A stretch of 64,000 bases of DNA from contig JBFXDS010000006.1 in assembly GCA_050180895.1 (NCBI GenBank), forward strand, positions 1 through 64,000. Direction: 5' to 3'. This document shows, in pieces, positions 38,752-48,296 of the stretch. The first letter of the stretch is position 1. Each line of letters begins with the position of its first letter. This DNA comes from JBGPEQ01 sp050180895. GTDB taxonomy: Bacteria; Pseudomonadota; Alphaproteobacteria; Dongiales; Dongiaceae. The position numbers were made by a program, and so were the translations under genes. Below the pieces are notes generated by a model. The model had not been told where the DNA came from. It was given only the letters and a program-made list of their open reading frames with translations, and ran no database searches.

Positions 38752-39610
38752 CGCCGCGATCCCCTCGGCGCCGGCGGCGCGCGAGGCGCCGGAATCCCCG
38801 CGGCCGCCGCGGACGCTTGACCTCACGCGCCAGCGCGGTTTCGGCACGATCGCGCTGTTCTGCCTGGCGATGCTGTATGCGCCGATCTTCGTGCTGGTCG
38901 CCTATTCCTTCAACGGCACGCGCTCGGTCTCGCAATGGCAGGGCTTCAGCCTCGAATGGTACGCGCGTGCGCTGGCCAACGAGGGGATGCTCGACGCGGC
39001 GATCAACACGCTGCAGATCGGCATCGTCGCCACCATCGCCTCGACGATCATCGCCACCGCCGCCGCCCTGGCGACCACGCGCGTGCGCCCGTGGCGCGGC
39101 ATGACCGGCGCCTATCTGGTCGTCAATCTGCCGCTGATGGTGCCGGAGATCGTCACCGCCGTCGCGACCCTGATCTTCTTCGCGCTGCTCGCGGCGACGC
39201 TCGGCATCACCCTGGGCATCGGCAACCTGATGATCGCCCACACCGTCTTCTGCATCCCCTTCGCCTACATGCCGATCCGCGCGCGGCTGGAGGACATGGA
39301 CCTGACGCTGGAGCAAGCGGCGGCCGATCTCTACGCCACGCCGTGGCAGGCGTTCCGGCGCGTGACCCTGCCGCTGCTGATGCCCGGCGTCACCGCCGGC
39401 GCCACGCTCGCCTTCGTCGTCTCGTTCGACGACTTCACCATCACCCAGCTGGTGGCGGGGCCGGGACAATCGACGCTTCCCATCTACATCTGGACGTCGC
39501 TGCGCCGCGGCATCAGCCCGGAGATCAACGCGATGTCGTCGATTCTGTTGGCCGTTTCGGTGTTGCTTGTGACATCATCGTTCCTGATCGCGCACAAGCG
39601 TCGTTTCTAA
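38744..39610 (+). CDS. potC: polyamine ABC transporter permease, PotC/PotI type
   Basis: The 288-residue protein has an Ala/Pro-rich cytoplasmic N-terminus, six helices and the loop EQAAADLYATPWQAFRRVTLPLLMPG. SFNGTRSVSQWQGFSLEWY in the first periplasmic loop is typical of PotC/PotI. The ATG overlaps potB by 8 bases, so translation is probably coupled. The partner ATPase and binding protein flank it. Confidence 0.92.
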   Translation: MADAAIPSAPAAREAPESPRPPRTLDLTRQRGFGTIALFCLAMLYAPIFVLVAYSFNGTRSVSQWQGFSLEWYARALANEGMLDAAINTLQIGIVATIASTIIATAAALATTRVRPWRGMTGAYLVVNLPLMVPEIVTAVATLIFFALLAATLGITLGIGNLMIAHTVFCIPFAYMPIRARLEDMDLTLEQAAADLYATPWQAFRRVTLPLLMPGVTAGATLAFVVSFDDFTITQLVAGPGQSTLPIYIWTSLRRGISPEINAMSSILLAVSVLLVTSSFLIAHKRRF

Positions 39611-39639
39611 TCGCGACCGGAAACCACAGGGAGATCATG

Positions 39640-40671
39640 ATGAGACTGCGTTTGTTTGGAATGGTGGCAGCGGCGGCCTTGCTGCTTGCCGGACATCCAG
39701 CCAGCGCGGATGGCGAGCTCGCCATCTTCAACTGGGGCAACTACACCAACCCGAAGCTGATCGAGAAGTTCGAACAGGCCCACAACGTCAAGGTGACGCT
39801 CGGCGATTTCGATTCGAACGACACGCTGCTGGCCAAGGTCCGCGCCGGCAGCACCGGCTATGATATCGTCGTGCCCTCGGACTACGCGGTGAAGATCCTG
39901 ATCGACGAGGGCTACCTGGCCGAGACCAAGCCGAACCAGATGCCCAACTTCAAGAACATCGATCCGCGCTGGGTCGACGTGTACTGGGATCCCGGCCGCA
40001 ACTACAGCGTGCCCTGGCAGTGGGGCACCACCAACTTCGCCGTCGACACGGCCGTCTATGGCGGCGACATCGACACGCTCGCCATCCTGTTCGATCCGCC
40101 GCCCGAGCTCGACGGCAAGATCAACATGCAGCCGGAGATCGTCGAGGTGATGCATGCGGCGCTGCGCTATATCGGCAAGCCGCTGTGCAACGGCAACCCG
40201 GAGGATCTCAAGGCCGCCTACGACGTGCTGATGGCCGCCAAACCCCACTGGCGTACCATCGACTACCCGATGATCGAGCCGCTGGTGGCCGGCGACGTGG
40301 CGGCGTCGCACGGCTGGAACGGGGCGGCGATGCGCGCCCGCCTGCAGAAGCCGACCATCAAATACGCCTATCCGAAGGAGGGCGTCGCCGGCTGGATGGA
40401 CAACGTCGTCGTGCTGAAGGACGCGCCCAACCTGGAGAACGCCAAGCTGTTCCAGGACTTCATCATGGATCCGGAGAACGCGGCGCTGATCTCCGATTTC
40501 GCCAAGTACGCCAACGGCATGCTCGGCAGCGAGAAGTTCCTGCCCGCCGAGTTCGCCGAGGCGCCCGAGATCAAGATGCCCGAGGGCGCGCCGACGCCGC
40601 AGTTCGTGCCGCCCTGCCCGAAGGAAGTCACGGAGAAGTACAACCAGATCTGGACCAACCTGCTGAAATAG
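39640..40671 (+). CDS. potD: polyamine ABC transporter periplasmic binding protein, PotD/PotF type
   Basis: The 343-residue protein has a signal peptide (to about PASADGE) and the PotD/PotF pattern LAIFNWGNYTNPKLIEKFE, YDIVVPSDYAVKILIDEGYL, VPWQWGTTNFAVDT and GWMDNVVVLKDAPN. Trp and Asp residues in these segments hold the polyamine in known structures. The ATG at 39640 has AGGGAG 6 bases upstream; 39637 is an alternative. A strong terminator follows. Confidence 0.92.
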   Translation: MRLRLFGMVAAAALLLAGHPASADGELAIFNWGNYTNPKLIEKFEQAHNVKVTLGDFDSNDTLLAKVRAGSTGYDIVVPSDYAVKILIDEGYLAETKPNQMPNFKNIDPRWVDVYWDPGRNYSVPWQWGTTNFAVDTAVYGGDIDTLAILFDPPPELDGKINMQPEIVEVMHAALRYIGKPLCNGNPEDLKAAYDVLMAAKPHWRTIDYPMIEPLVAGDVAASHGWNGAAMRARLQKPTIKYAYPKEGVAGWMDNVVVLKDAPNLENAKLFQDFIMDPENAALISDFAKYANGMLGSEKFLPAEFAEAPEIKMPEGAPTPQFVPPCPKEVTEKYNQIWTNLLK

Positions 40672-40695
40672 TCGGCTGCGTCCGCTCGCATCCGC

Positions 40696-40728
40696 AGGGG
40701 AGGCGTCGAGCGCCTCCCCTCTTCCTTT
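40696..40728 (+). terminator. intrinsic terminator after the polyamine importer operon
   Basis: AGGGGAGGCG-TCGAG-CGCCTCCCCT forms a perfect 10-bp stem with a 5-base loop, followed by CTTCCTTT. It lies 25 bases after the potD stop and before the first deacetylase gene. Confidence 0.8.
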
Positions 40729-40763
40729 GAATCGCAACGAAGAAACGGGCTTCGGGGGACAGC

Positions 40764-41802
<1,039 letters not shown>

Positions 41803-41804
<2 letters not shown>

Positions 41805-41905
41805 GTGTGAGTGATGAGTCGTGAGTAATGAGTCGTGAGCATTGAGCGACGACGCCTGATCCCTCGTGGCTGAGGGCCGACTCATCACTCACAACCCACT
41901 CTCAC
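41803..41905. repeat. palindromic intergenic repeat, family B (between the deacetylase genes)
   Basis: The left half repeats the word GAGT(C/G)(G/A)TGAGT(A/C)AT three times; the right half carries the complementary ACTCATCACTCACAACCCAC. The whole gap between the two deacetylase genes is this element. Confidence 0.75.
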
Positions 41906-41906
41906 G

Positions 41907-42941
41907 ATGAAAACCGTCTACTCCGACAAGCACCGCCTGCACGACCCGAAGGTCGAGTTCAGCGGCGGCCGCCTCGTGCCCGGCTTCGAGATCCCGCGGT
42001 GGGCGGAGATCGTGCTGGCGCGCGTCGAGGAGCAGCGCCTCGGGCCGGTGCTGCCGCCGGATGCCGAGGCGGCGCCCAGCGTCGCGCGCGTCCATGACGC
42101 GGCGTTCGTCGCGTTCCTGGAGACCGGCCATGCCGAATGGCGCGAGGTCTATGGCGACGGCAACGCCATCCCCGCCACCTGGATCGGGCCGGCCATGCGG
42201 CGCAAGCTGCCCAACCGCATCGGCGCGCGCTTCGGCTACTACTGCTTCGACGCCGCGACGGCGATGACCGCGACGAGCTGGCCGGCGGCCGAGGCCGGCG
42301 CCGCCGTCGCGCTCACCGCGCAGCGCCTCGTGGCGGCGGGCGAGCGCGCCGCCTTCGCCCTCTGCCGGCCGCCCGGCCACCACGCGGGACGCGATTTCTA
42401 CGGCGGCTACTGCTTCCTCAACAACGCCGCGGTCGCGGCGCAGGCCTTCATCGACGGCGCCGCCGCGCGCGTCGCCGTCCTCGATGTGGATTTCCATCAC
42501 GGTAACGGCACCCAGGAGATCTTCTACCGCCGCGCCGACGTGATGTTCTGCTCGCTGCACGGCCATCCCGAGGACGAATATCCCTACTTCTCCGGCTTCG
42601 ACGACGAGCGCGGTGAAGGCGCTGGCGACGGCTTCAACCGCAACTATCCGCTGCGGCCCGGCACGGCCTGGGACGCCTACCGCCCCGCCCTTGCCGACGC
42701 GATCGCCAGGATCGCCGCGTTCGCGCCCGACGCGCTGGTGGTGTCGCTCGGCGTCGACACTTTCGAGCGCGACCCGATCTCGCGCTTCAAGCTGAAGAGC
42801 GAGGACTACCTGCGCATGGGCGGGATGATCGCCGGCCTGAAACGCCCGTCCCTCTTCGTCATGGAAGGCGGCTACGCCGTCGAGGAGATCGGCCTCAACG
42901 CGGTGAACGTCCTGACGGGGTTCGAGCAGAGCGCGGCATGA
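41907..42941 (+). CDS. histone deacetylase-family enzyme, probable acetylpolyamine amidohydrolase (second copy)
   Basis: The 344-residue paralogue of the preceding gene begins MKTVYSDKHRLHDPKVEFSGG and keeps CRPPGHHAGRDFYGGYCFLNN, DVDFHHGNGTQEIFY, SLGVDTFERDP and EGGYAVEEIG. The enzymes share layout along the whole length but differ in the N-terminal third and in the SIHADP / SLHGHP segment near the active site. Different polyamine preferences are therefore likely (inference). No ribosome site of note; the ATG follows the repeat directly. Confidence 0.9.
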   Translation: MKTVYSDKHRLHDPKVEFSGGRLVPGFEIPRWAEIVLARVEEQRLGPVLPPDAEAAPSVARVHDAAFVAFLETGHAEWREVYGDGNAIPATWIGPAMRRKLPNRIGARFGYYCFDAATAMTATSWPAAEAGAAVALTAQRLVAAGERAAFALCRPPGHHAGRDFYGGYCFLNNAAVAAQAFIDGAAARVAVLDVDFHHGNGTQEIFYRRADVMFCSLHGHPEDEYPYFSGFDDERGEGAGDGFNRNYPLRPGTAWDAYRPALADAIARIAAFAPDALVVSLGVDTFERDPISRFKLKSEDYLRMGGMIAGLKRPSLFVMEGGYAVEEIGLNAVNVLTGFEQSAA

Positions 42942-43023
42942 GTCGTGAGCTGTGAGTCGTGGGAAAGCCGCCCATAGCTGATTGCTCATGTCTCATGACT
43001 CAATACTCACAACTCACGGCTCG
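42939..43023. repeat. palindromic intergenic repeat, family B (deacetylase-lrp gap)
   Basis: GAGTCGTGAGCTGTGAGTCG on the left pairs with the complementary CTCAATACTCACAACTCACG on the right. Lying between convergent genes, it may terminate both. Confidence 0.75.
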
Positions 43024-43029
43024 CATCCG

Positions 43030-43509
43030 CTACGGCCCCACGGTTGCCGCGTAGTTCAGCGGCACGGCCGTCGTGTATTTCAGCTCTTCCATCGCGAAGG
43101 AGGAGCTGACGTCGTAGAGGTCGATCTGCTCGATGAGGCGCTTGTAGACCTGATCGTAGGCGGCGATGTCCGGCACCACCACGCGCAGCAGGTAGTCGAC
43201 CTCGCCGGCCATGCGATAGAACTCCACCACCTCCGGGATGCCGTCGACGGCCCGGGCGAAGCGCTCCAGCCACTCCTGGTTGTGCTGGTTCGTGCGCACG
43301 GCGACGAACACGGTGACCCCGATGTTGAGCTTGCGCCGCTCCAGCAGGGCGACGCGGCGGCGGATGATCCCGGCCTCTTCGAGCGCCCGGATCCGCCGCC
43401 AGCAGGGCGTCGGCGACAGCCCCACCCGCTGGGCCACCTCGGCATTCGACAGCCCCGCGTGCTCCTGCAGGATTGTTAGGATTTTCTTATCAAATGCATC
43501 CAACTGCAA
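43030..43509 (-). CDS. Lrp/AsnC-family transcriptional regulator
   Basis: The protein (about 159 residues) has the N-terminal helix-turn-helix LDAFDKKILTILQEHAGLSNAEVAQRVGLSPTPCWRRIRALEEAGII and the C-terminal RAM ligand domain (GEVDYLLRVVVPDIAAYDQVYKRLI). I prefer the TTG at 43509 (8 bases after AGGAG) over the GTG at 43518, which overlaps the ribosome site. It faces the polyamine deacetylase genes and could sense a breakdown product, but its target is not shown by the sequence. Confidence 0.9.
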   Translation of the reverse strand: MQLDAFDKKILTILQEHAGLSNAEVAQRVGLSPTPCWRRIRALEEAGIIRRRVALLERRKLNIGVTVFVAVRTNQHNQEWLERFARAVDGIPEVVEFYRMAGEVDYLLRVVVPDIAAYDQVYKRLIEQIDLYDVSSSFAMEELKYTTAVPLNYAATVGP

Positions 43510-43638
43510 AAATCTCACTCCTAATTGGCAGAACAGTAGATATTTCTTACGGAAGAGGGCCCTAATTCGGCGAAAAAAGCAATCCCATTTCAGCCCGCTG
43601 CGCTATCCTGTCAACCTCACTCGTCCAGAGGTCCGCGC

Positions 43639-43905
43639 ATGCCGATCCTTGCCGCCTTCCGTCGCCATCCCGCCACAGTCGGCGAGACCTATGGCGAGCA
43701 TCTGGTGTTCGCCAGCGGGATCGGCGGACGCCTGCTGCTGGCCGGCGCGGCCTGCCTCCTGCACGGCCTCTTCCCGTTCCTGTTCGAGCGGACCGGAAGC
43801 CGCACGATCATCGAGTTGCATGGGCGGGTGACCAGCGGCGCGCGTGCGGCCGTCAACCCGCCGGCGCCCGCGCCCTCCGCCGTCCGCCCGAAACTCGCCG
43901 CCTGA
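43639..43905 (+). CDS. small membrane protein, DUF6356-like
   Basis: The 88-residue product has the pattern RRHPATVGETYGEHLVFASGIGGRLLLAGAACLLHGLFPFLFERTGSRTIIELHGRV, with one or two short hydrophobic helices, matching what I recall of DUF6356 proteins of alphaproteobacteria. Function is unknown. The AT-rich gap (43519-43638) upstream separates it from the divergent lrp gene. Confidence 0.75.
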   Translation: MPILAAFRRHPATVGETYGEHLVFASGIGGRLLLAGAACLLHGLFPFLFERTGSRTIIELHGRVTSGARAAVNPPAPAPSAVRPKLAA

Positions 43906-44044
43906 CGCGGCAGGCCTCGCATCGCCTCATTCCGAAGCTGAGCACGCCCGTTCCGCACGGAACGCGCGGCGCTTCGCTACGTGGTGGCCCCTGCGCCGAC
44001 GATCTGCCTACAATCGCCCCGGTTGTAGCGCCGGCGGGGATGGG

Positions 44045-45577
44045 ATGGTCGCGCGGGTCAAGACGGTGGCCTTCCAGGGCATCGAGGTCCTGGAGGTCGA
44101 CGTCCAGGTGCAGCTCGTGCCGAGCAGCATGGTCGGCATCGTCATCGTCGGCCTGCCCGACAAGGCCGTCGGCGAGAGCCGCGAGCGGGTGCGCGGCGCG
44201 CTCGGCGCCATCGGCCTCGCCCTGCCGCCCAGGCGCGTGGTCGTCAACCTGGCACCGGCCGACGTCCTCAAGGAGGGCAGCCATTTCGACCTGCCGATCG
44301 CGCTTGCCGTGCTGGCCGCCATGGGCGTGCTGCCGGCGGACGAGCTGGCGCGCTTCACCGCGCTCGGCGAGCTCGGCCTCGACGGCAGCATCGCCCCGGC
44401 CGCCGGCGTGCTGCCGGCGGCGATCCACGCCGTGGAGATGGAGCGCGGCCTGATCTGCCCGGCGGCGCAGGGCGGCGAGGCGGCCTGGGCCGGCGGGCTC
44501 GAGGTGCTGGCACCGCCGACGCTGCTCGCCCTGGTCAACCACTTCAAGGGCACCCAGGTGCTGGCGCCGCCGCAACCCAGGATTGCGGAGGACGCCGCCG
44601 ATCCCCTGGAGCTGCGCGACATCAAGGGCCAGGAGACGGCCAAGCGCGCGCTCGAAGTGGCCGCCGCCGGCGGCCACAACCTGCTGATGATCGGCCCGCC
44701 CGGCGCCGGCAAGTCGATGCTGGCGGCGCGGCTGCCCGGCCTGCTGCCGCCGCTCGATCCGGCCGAGGCGCTGGAGGTCAGCATGGTGCATTCGGTCGCC
44801 GGCCAGCTCGCCGGCGGCCGGCTGATGCGGCGGCGGCCGTTCCGCGACCCGCACCACTCGGCCTCGCTGCCGGCGCTGGTCGGCGGCGGCCTGCGCGCCA
44901 AGCCGGGGGAGGTGTCGCTCGCCCATCTCGGCGTCCTGTTCCTGGACGAACTGCCGGAGTTCCAGCGGGCGGCGCTGGAATCGCTGCGCCAGCCGATGGA
45001 GACCGGCCGCATCTCGGTGGCGCGCGCCAACGCCCATGTCACCTATCCCGCGCGCTTCCAGCTCGTCGCCGCCATGAACCCCTGCAAGTGCGGCTATCTC
45101 GGCGACCCGCAGCTCGGCTGCTCGCGCCAGCCGCGCTGCGCCGAGGACTACCAGGCGCGCATCTCCGGCCCGCTGTTCGACCGCATCGACCTGCATGTCG
45201 ACGTGCCCGCCGTGAGCGCCGCGGACCTCGCCCTGCCGCCGCCGGCCGAGGGCTCGGCCCAGGTGGCGGCGCGTGTCGCCGCGTCGCGGGCGCGGCAGGC
45301 GGCGCGCTACGGCCCGGTCAACGCCGCCGGCAACGGCCGCGTCATCCGCAGCAACGCCGATGCCGACGGCGAGCTGCTGGAGAAGATCGCCGCCCCCGAC
45401 GCCGAGGGGCGCAAGCTGCTGACCGACGCGGCCGAGAAGTTCCGCCTGACCGCCCGCGGCTACCACCGCGTGCTGCGCGTCGCCCGCACCCTGGCCGACC
45501 TCGAGGGGGCCGAGGCCGTGCGCCGCCCGCACATCGCCGAGGCGCTCAGCTACCGCCGCGTGATGCTGCGGTCATGA
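44045..45577 (+). CDS. comM: ComM/YifB-family Mg-chelatase-like AAA+ ATPase
   Basis: ComM-type proteins are DNA helicases that promote branch migration during natural transformation. The 510-residue protein has the N-terminal YifB domain (MVARVKTVAFQGIEVLEVDVQ, VNLAPADVLKEGSHFDLPIALAVLAA), Walker A GPPGAGKSM, Walker B VLFLDELPEF, the zinc-like CKCGYLG...C..QPRC and the C-terminal helix bundle. The ATG at 44045 is used as the family start. It is transcribed alone. Confidence 0.93.
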   Translation: MVARVKTVAFQGIEVLEVDVQVQLVPSSMVGIVIVGLPDKAVGESRERVRGALGAIGLALPPRRVVVNLAPADVLKEGSHFDLPIALAVLAAMGVLPADELARFTALGELGLDGSIAPAAGVLPAAIHAVEMERGLICPAAQGGEAAWAGGLEVLAPPTLLALVNHFKGTQVLAPPQPRIAEDAADPLELRDIKGQETAKRALEVAAAGGHNLLMIGPPGAGKSMLAARLPGLLPPLDPAEALEVSMVHSVAGQLAGGRLMRRRPFRDPHHSASLPALVGGGLRAKPGEVSLAHLGVLFLDELPEFQRAALESLRQPMETGRISVARANAHVTYPARFQLVAAMNPCKCGYLGDPQLGCSRQPRCAEDYQARISGPLFDRIDLHVDVPAVSAADLALPPPAEGSAQVAARVAASRARQAARYGPVNAAGNGRVIRSNADADGELLEKIAAPDAEGRKLLTDAAEKFRLTARGYHRVLRVARTLADLEGAEAVRRPHIAEALSYRRVMLRS

Positions 45578-45634
45578 GCAGCCGGCGGTTGTTTCAACAC
45601 CGAAGGTGGTCGAACGACCGGCCTGTGGAGTGCT

Positions 45635-46681
45635 CTAAGCGATCGGCCATTCATCGTCCGTAGGCGTCGGGTACGGCTCTACGAAGGCGCGCACCTCGGC
45701 AAGCAGCTCCGGAGAGTACTGAACTTCATCCGCGATCGAGTAAGGAGTGTCGTCGCGCATGCGGCGAGCCTGTTCCGGAAGCGTCCTCAGCACTGCGGCA
45801 ACGTCATCCCACGTGCACCCGATGTCGGTGGGCTTGAAACGGGCGCCCGCCTCGACGAACGCTTCGGCCATGACCTCCGGCGCGTTTCGTTGCAGGAAGG
45901 ACATCACAACGACGCCGAGGCCGACGCACTGACCATGGATCAGGCGCTTCCCGGTGACCCGCGTCAGATTGAGAGCGAAGACATGCTCGGACGCGCCGGT
46001 GAAGTTCATGCAGCCATACTGGTCGATGAGTTCGCCGACCCTAAGCCAAAGCGCCACGAGCTCCGTGATCGCGGCCTCCGGGAGGTCTTTCAGCAGCGGC
46101 GCGACCTTGAGGCAACGCGTCGTGATCGTCGCCATCTCTCGCGCCAAGCCGTGGCTCCAGGTCAGGCCCAGGCCGCGGGAACTCGCCAGCCGCCAATCAT
46201 AGCTCCCGACGTGGACGCAAAGCTGCTCGCCCATGCCGCTACGGTTGACGTACCGCTTGGCGCTCTTCACCAGCCCAAGGTCGTATAGAACGGCCCGCGG
46301 GGGATCCAGTCCGTATATCGCGTCACGGTGGGCGCCACGGAAGACCGTCATCACGGTCGTCAGCGCGGCATTGTTCGAGACCACCGTTGGAACATGTATC
46401 CGCGCGGCGCCGCGCTTGCGCTCGAAGTATTTCGCGGCCTCCTGACATCCGGCACCGCCGATGGAGACCACATAGTCCGCGTCAGGCAGCCGGCCGTTTA
46501 TCTGATCGAGGTGCGACACATCGTTCGATTCTACGAATTCCACCCCCGCGGGACTTCTGCTCAATTCGGGTTGTGCGAGCTTCCAGGGCGTCGCCGTGGT
46601 CACGACCACATAGGACTTCCAATCCTTGCTGCGGCTTCTGATCAGCGACGGCCCCACCTCCACATTGAACAATCCGCTCAT
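45635..46681 (-). CDS. iron-containing alcohol dehydrogenase-family protein (glycerol-1-phosphate dehydrogenase-like)
   Basis: The 348-residue protein has a Gly-rich NAD segment (YVVSIGGAGCQEAAKYFERKRG), VPTVVSNNAALTT, ASEHVFALNL and LIHGQCVGLGVVVMS. The two His metal ligands of the family are present in the last two segments. The first ligand, normally Asp in a G-(F/L/M)-GD motif, appears as Glu in SGMGEQL. Layout is closest to the glycerol-1-phosphate/AraM branch. It is the last gene of the amino-acid-type ABC operon and overlaps the ATPase gene as ATGA. The substrate is unknown. Confidence 0.8.
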   Translation of the reverse strand: MSGLFNVEVGPSLIRSRSKDWKSYVVVTTATPWKLAQPELSRSPAGVEFVESNDVSHLDQINGRLPDADYVVSIGGAGCQEAAKYFERKRGAARIHVPTVVSNNAALTTVMTVFRGAHRDAIYGLDPPRAVLYDLGLVKSAKRYVNRSGMGEQLCVHVGSYDWRLASSRGLGLTWSHGLAREMATITTRCLKVAPLLKDLPEAAITELVALWLRVGELIDQYGCMNFTGASEHVFALNLTRVTGKRLIHGQCVGLGVVVMSFLQRNAPEVMAEAFVEAGARFKPTDIGCTWDDVAAVLRTLPEQARRMRDDTPYSIADEVQYSPELLAEVRAFVEPYPTPTDDEWPIA

Positions 46682-47496
46682 TGCTCCACCCCCTTTCCGT
46701 CTGCCGTTGTTTCCACAAGCGGGCGCCTGTCCAGGACCGCGCTCAGAAACGCCCGAGTCCTCGGATTCGACGGATTTCCGAAGAGTGCGCTTGGGCTGCC
46801 TTCTTCGAGGATCCTGCCTTCGTCCATGAAAACGATCCTGTCTGCCACTCGCCGAGCGAAGTCCATCTCGTGCGTCACGACGACCATCGTCATTCCCTCC
46901 CGGGCAACGCGGCCCATTATTTCGAGCACCTCGCCGATGAGTTCGGGGTCCAGCGCCGAAGTCGGCTCGTCGAAAAGCAGGACCTTGGGCCGCATGGCCA
47001 GGGCCCTGGCGATCGCGATTCGCTGGCGCTGCCCTCCCGACAGCGATTGCGGGCGCGCGTCTTCCTTGTGGCTCAAACCCACCGCCGCAAGCAGGCGACG
47101 CGCCTGGGCGACGGCTTCGGCCTTGGGGACCCGCAGCACGTGAATCGGGGCCTCGACGATGTTCTCCAGCACCGTGCGGTGCGGGAACAGGCTGAACTGC
47201 TGGAAGACCATGCCGACCTGTTGCCTGACCTGCTGCAGTTGCGCCGTCACATGTCGCCGCCTTAGCCGGTGACGAATCTCCGACATTGCGAAGCGGCTTC
47301 CGAGCACCTCGATCTCCCCCTCGTCGGCAATCTCGAGAAAGTTGAGGCATCTCAGGAGCGTGCTCTTGCCCGAGCCGCTCGGGCCGATCACCACCACATG
47401 CTCGCCGTCGCGCACGTCGAAAGACACGTCTTCCAGCGCGCACTCCGCCCCGAAGCGCTTGACCAAGCCGCGCGCGCTGATGAGGACCCCGTTCAA
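46678..47496 (-). CDS. polar amino acid-type ABC transporter ATP-binding protein
   Basis: This 272-residue ATPase has Walker A GPSGSGKST, the Q-loop FQQFSLFPHRTV, the signature LSGGQRQRIAIARALA, Walker B VLLFDEPTSALDPE and VTHEMDFARRVADR, the GlnQ/HisP pattern. The TTG start overlaps the permease stop (TTGA). A short insert after the first strand (RRRHVTAQLQQVRQQ) follows the HisP type. It is coupled at both ends to neighbours. Confidence 0.92.
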   Translation of the reverse strand: MNGVLISARGLVKRFGAECALEDVSFDVRDGEHVVVIGPSGSGKSTLLRCLNFLEIADEGEIEVLGSRFAMSEIRHRLRRRHVTAQLQQVRQQVGMVFQQFSLFPHRTVLENIVEAPIHVLRVPKAEAVAQARRLLAAVGLSHKEDARPQSLSGGQRQRIAIARALAMRPKVLLFDEPTSALDPELIGEVLEIMGRVAREGMTMVVVTHEMDFARRVADRIVFMDEGRILEEGSPSALFGNPSNPRTRAFLSAVLDRRPLVETTADGKGVEQ

Positions 47497-48152
47497 TGCC
47501 GCGTCCCCCTCGAGCGCGCCTCGAGAGCGGCAGTCAAGTGCGACATCGGCAGGGTGACGACCAGATATGCGGCCGCTGCGATGAAGAGAAGGGCGATGCT
47601 TTCGAACGTGTAGCTGATGACGTTGTACGTCCTGTACATTATCTCCGGGATGGCGATCACCAGCGCCAGCGAGGTGTCCTTGACGGTCGAGATCCCCAGA
47701 TTCGCCGTTGGCGGCAGGATCACGTAGACGGCCTGCGGCAGGATGACCCGCCTCATGCCGAGCGCGTAGCTCATGCCCAGCGCCTTGGCGCTGTCCATCT
47801 GCTCGCCGGCGACCGAGTTGATTCCCGACCGGTAGATTTCCGCCATGAAGGCGGCGCCGTTCAATCCGAACGCAAGGATGAAGGCGGAGATCGGATCGAT
47901 CGGAATACCGATGGCCGGCAGGCCGAAATACACGAGAAAGAGATGCAGGAGTGCGGGTGTTCCTCGGATGAAATCTATGTACAGGCGGGCGGCGCCGGCA
48001 AGAATCCTCACGCCGGAGATGCGCGCCAGAGTGATGACGAGGCCGGCCACCAGGCTGAGTGCCATGGAACCGGCGGCTAGGGCGAGAGTGAGGACGATGC
48101 CGCCGAAGATGTAGCCGCCGTACCGTACCGCGATCTCGAATAGTATCTCCAT
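47493..48152 (-). CDS. polar amino acid-type ABC transporter permease
   Basis: The 219-residue HisM/GlnP-type permease has about five helices, the conserved RGTPALLHLFLVYFGLP and the EAA-like loop AKALGMSYALGMRRVILPQAVYVILPP. It sits 144 bases after the binding-protein gene. A single permease gene implies a homodimeric channel. Confidence 0.92.
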   Translation of the reverse strand: MEILFEIAVRYGGYIFGGIVLTLALAAGSMALSLVAGLVITLARISGVRILAGAARLYIDFIRGTPALLHLFLVYFGLPAIGIPIDPISAFILAFGLNGAAFMAEIYRSGINSVAGEQMDSAKALGMSYALGMRRVILPQAVYVILPPTANLGISTVKDTSLALVIAIPEIMYRTYNVISYTFESIALLFIAAAAYLVVTLPMSHLTAALEARSRGTRH

Positions 48153-48296
48153 GTCCTACGGCTCCACAGCGCGCGACAGCTTGCAACGGAGCGGCGCGGG
48201 TCGGCAGGCCGGCCCGCCGGACGCACGTCTCAGGCGGACGATGCGTTCGGCAAGGCCACCCGATGTCCCCTCCAGGAAGAGCCGACAACGCCTGCG

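Noticed and set aside
35551..38847. A 1098-codon open frame on the minus strand across the EamA transporter and the polyamine importer
   Set aside because: It runs through several genuine genes in the wrong frame, has no family resemblance and shows the antisense composition typical of this GC content.
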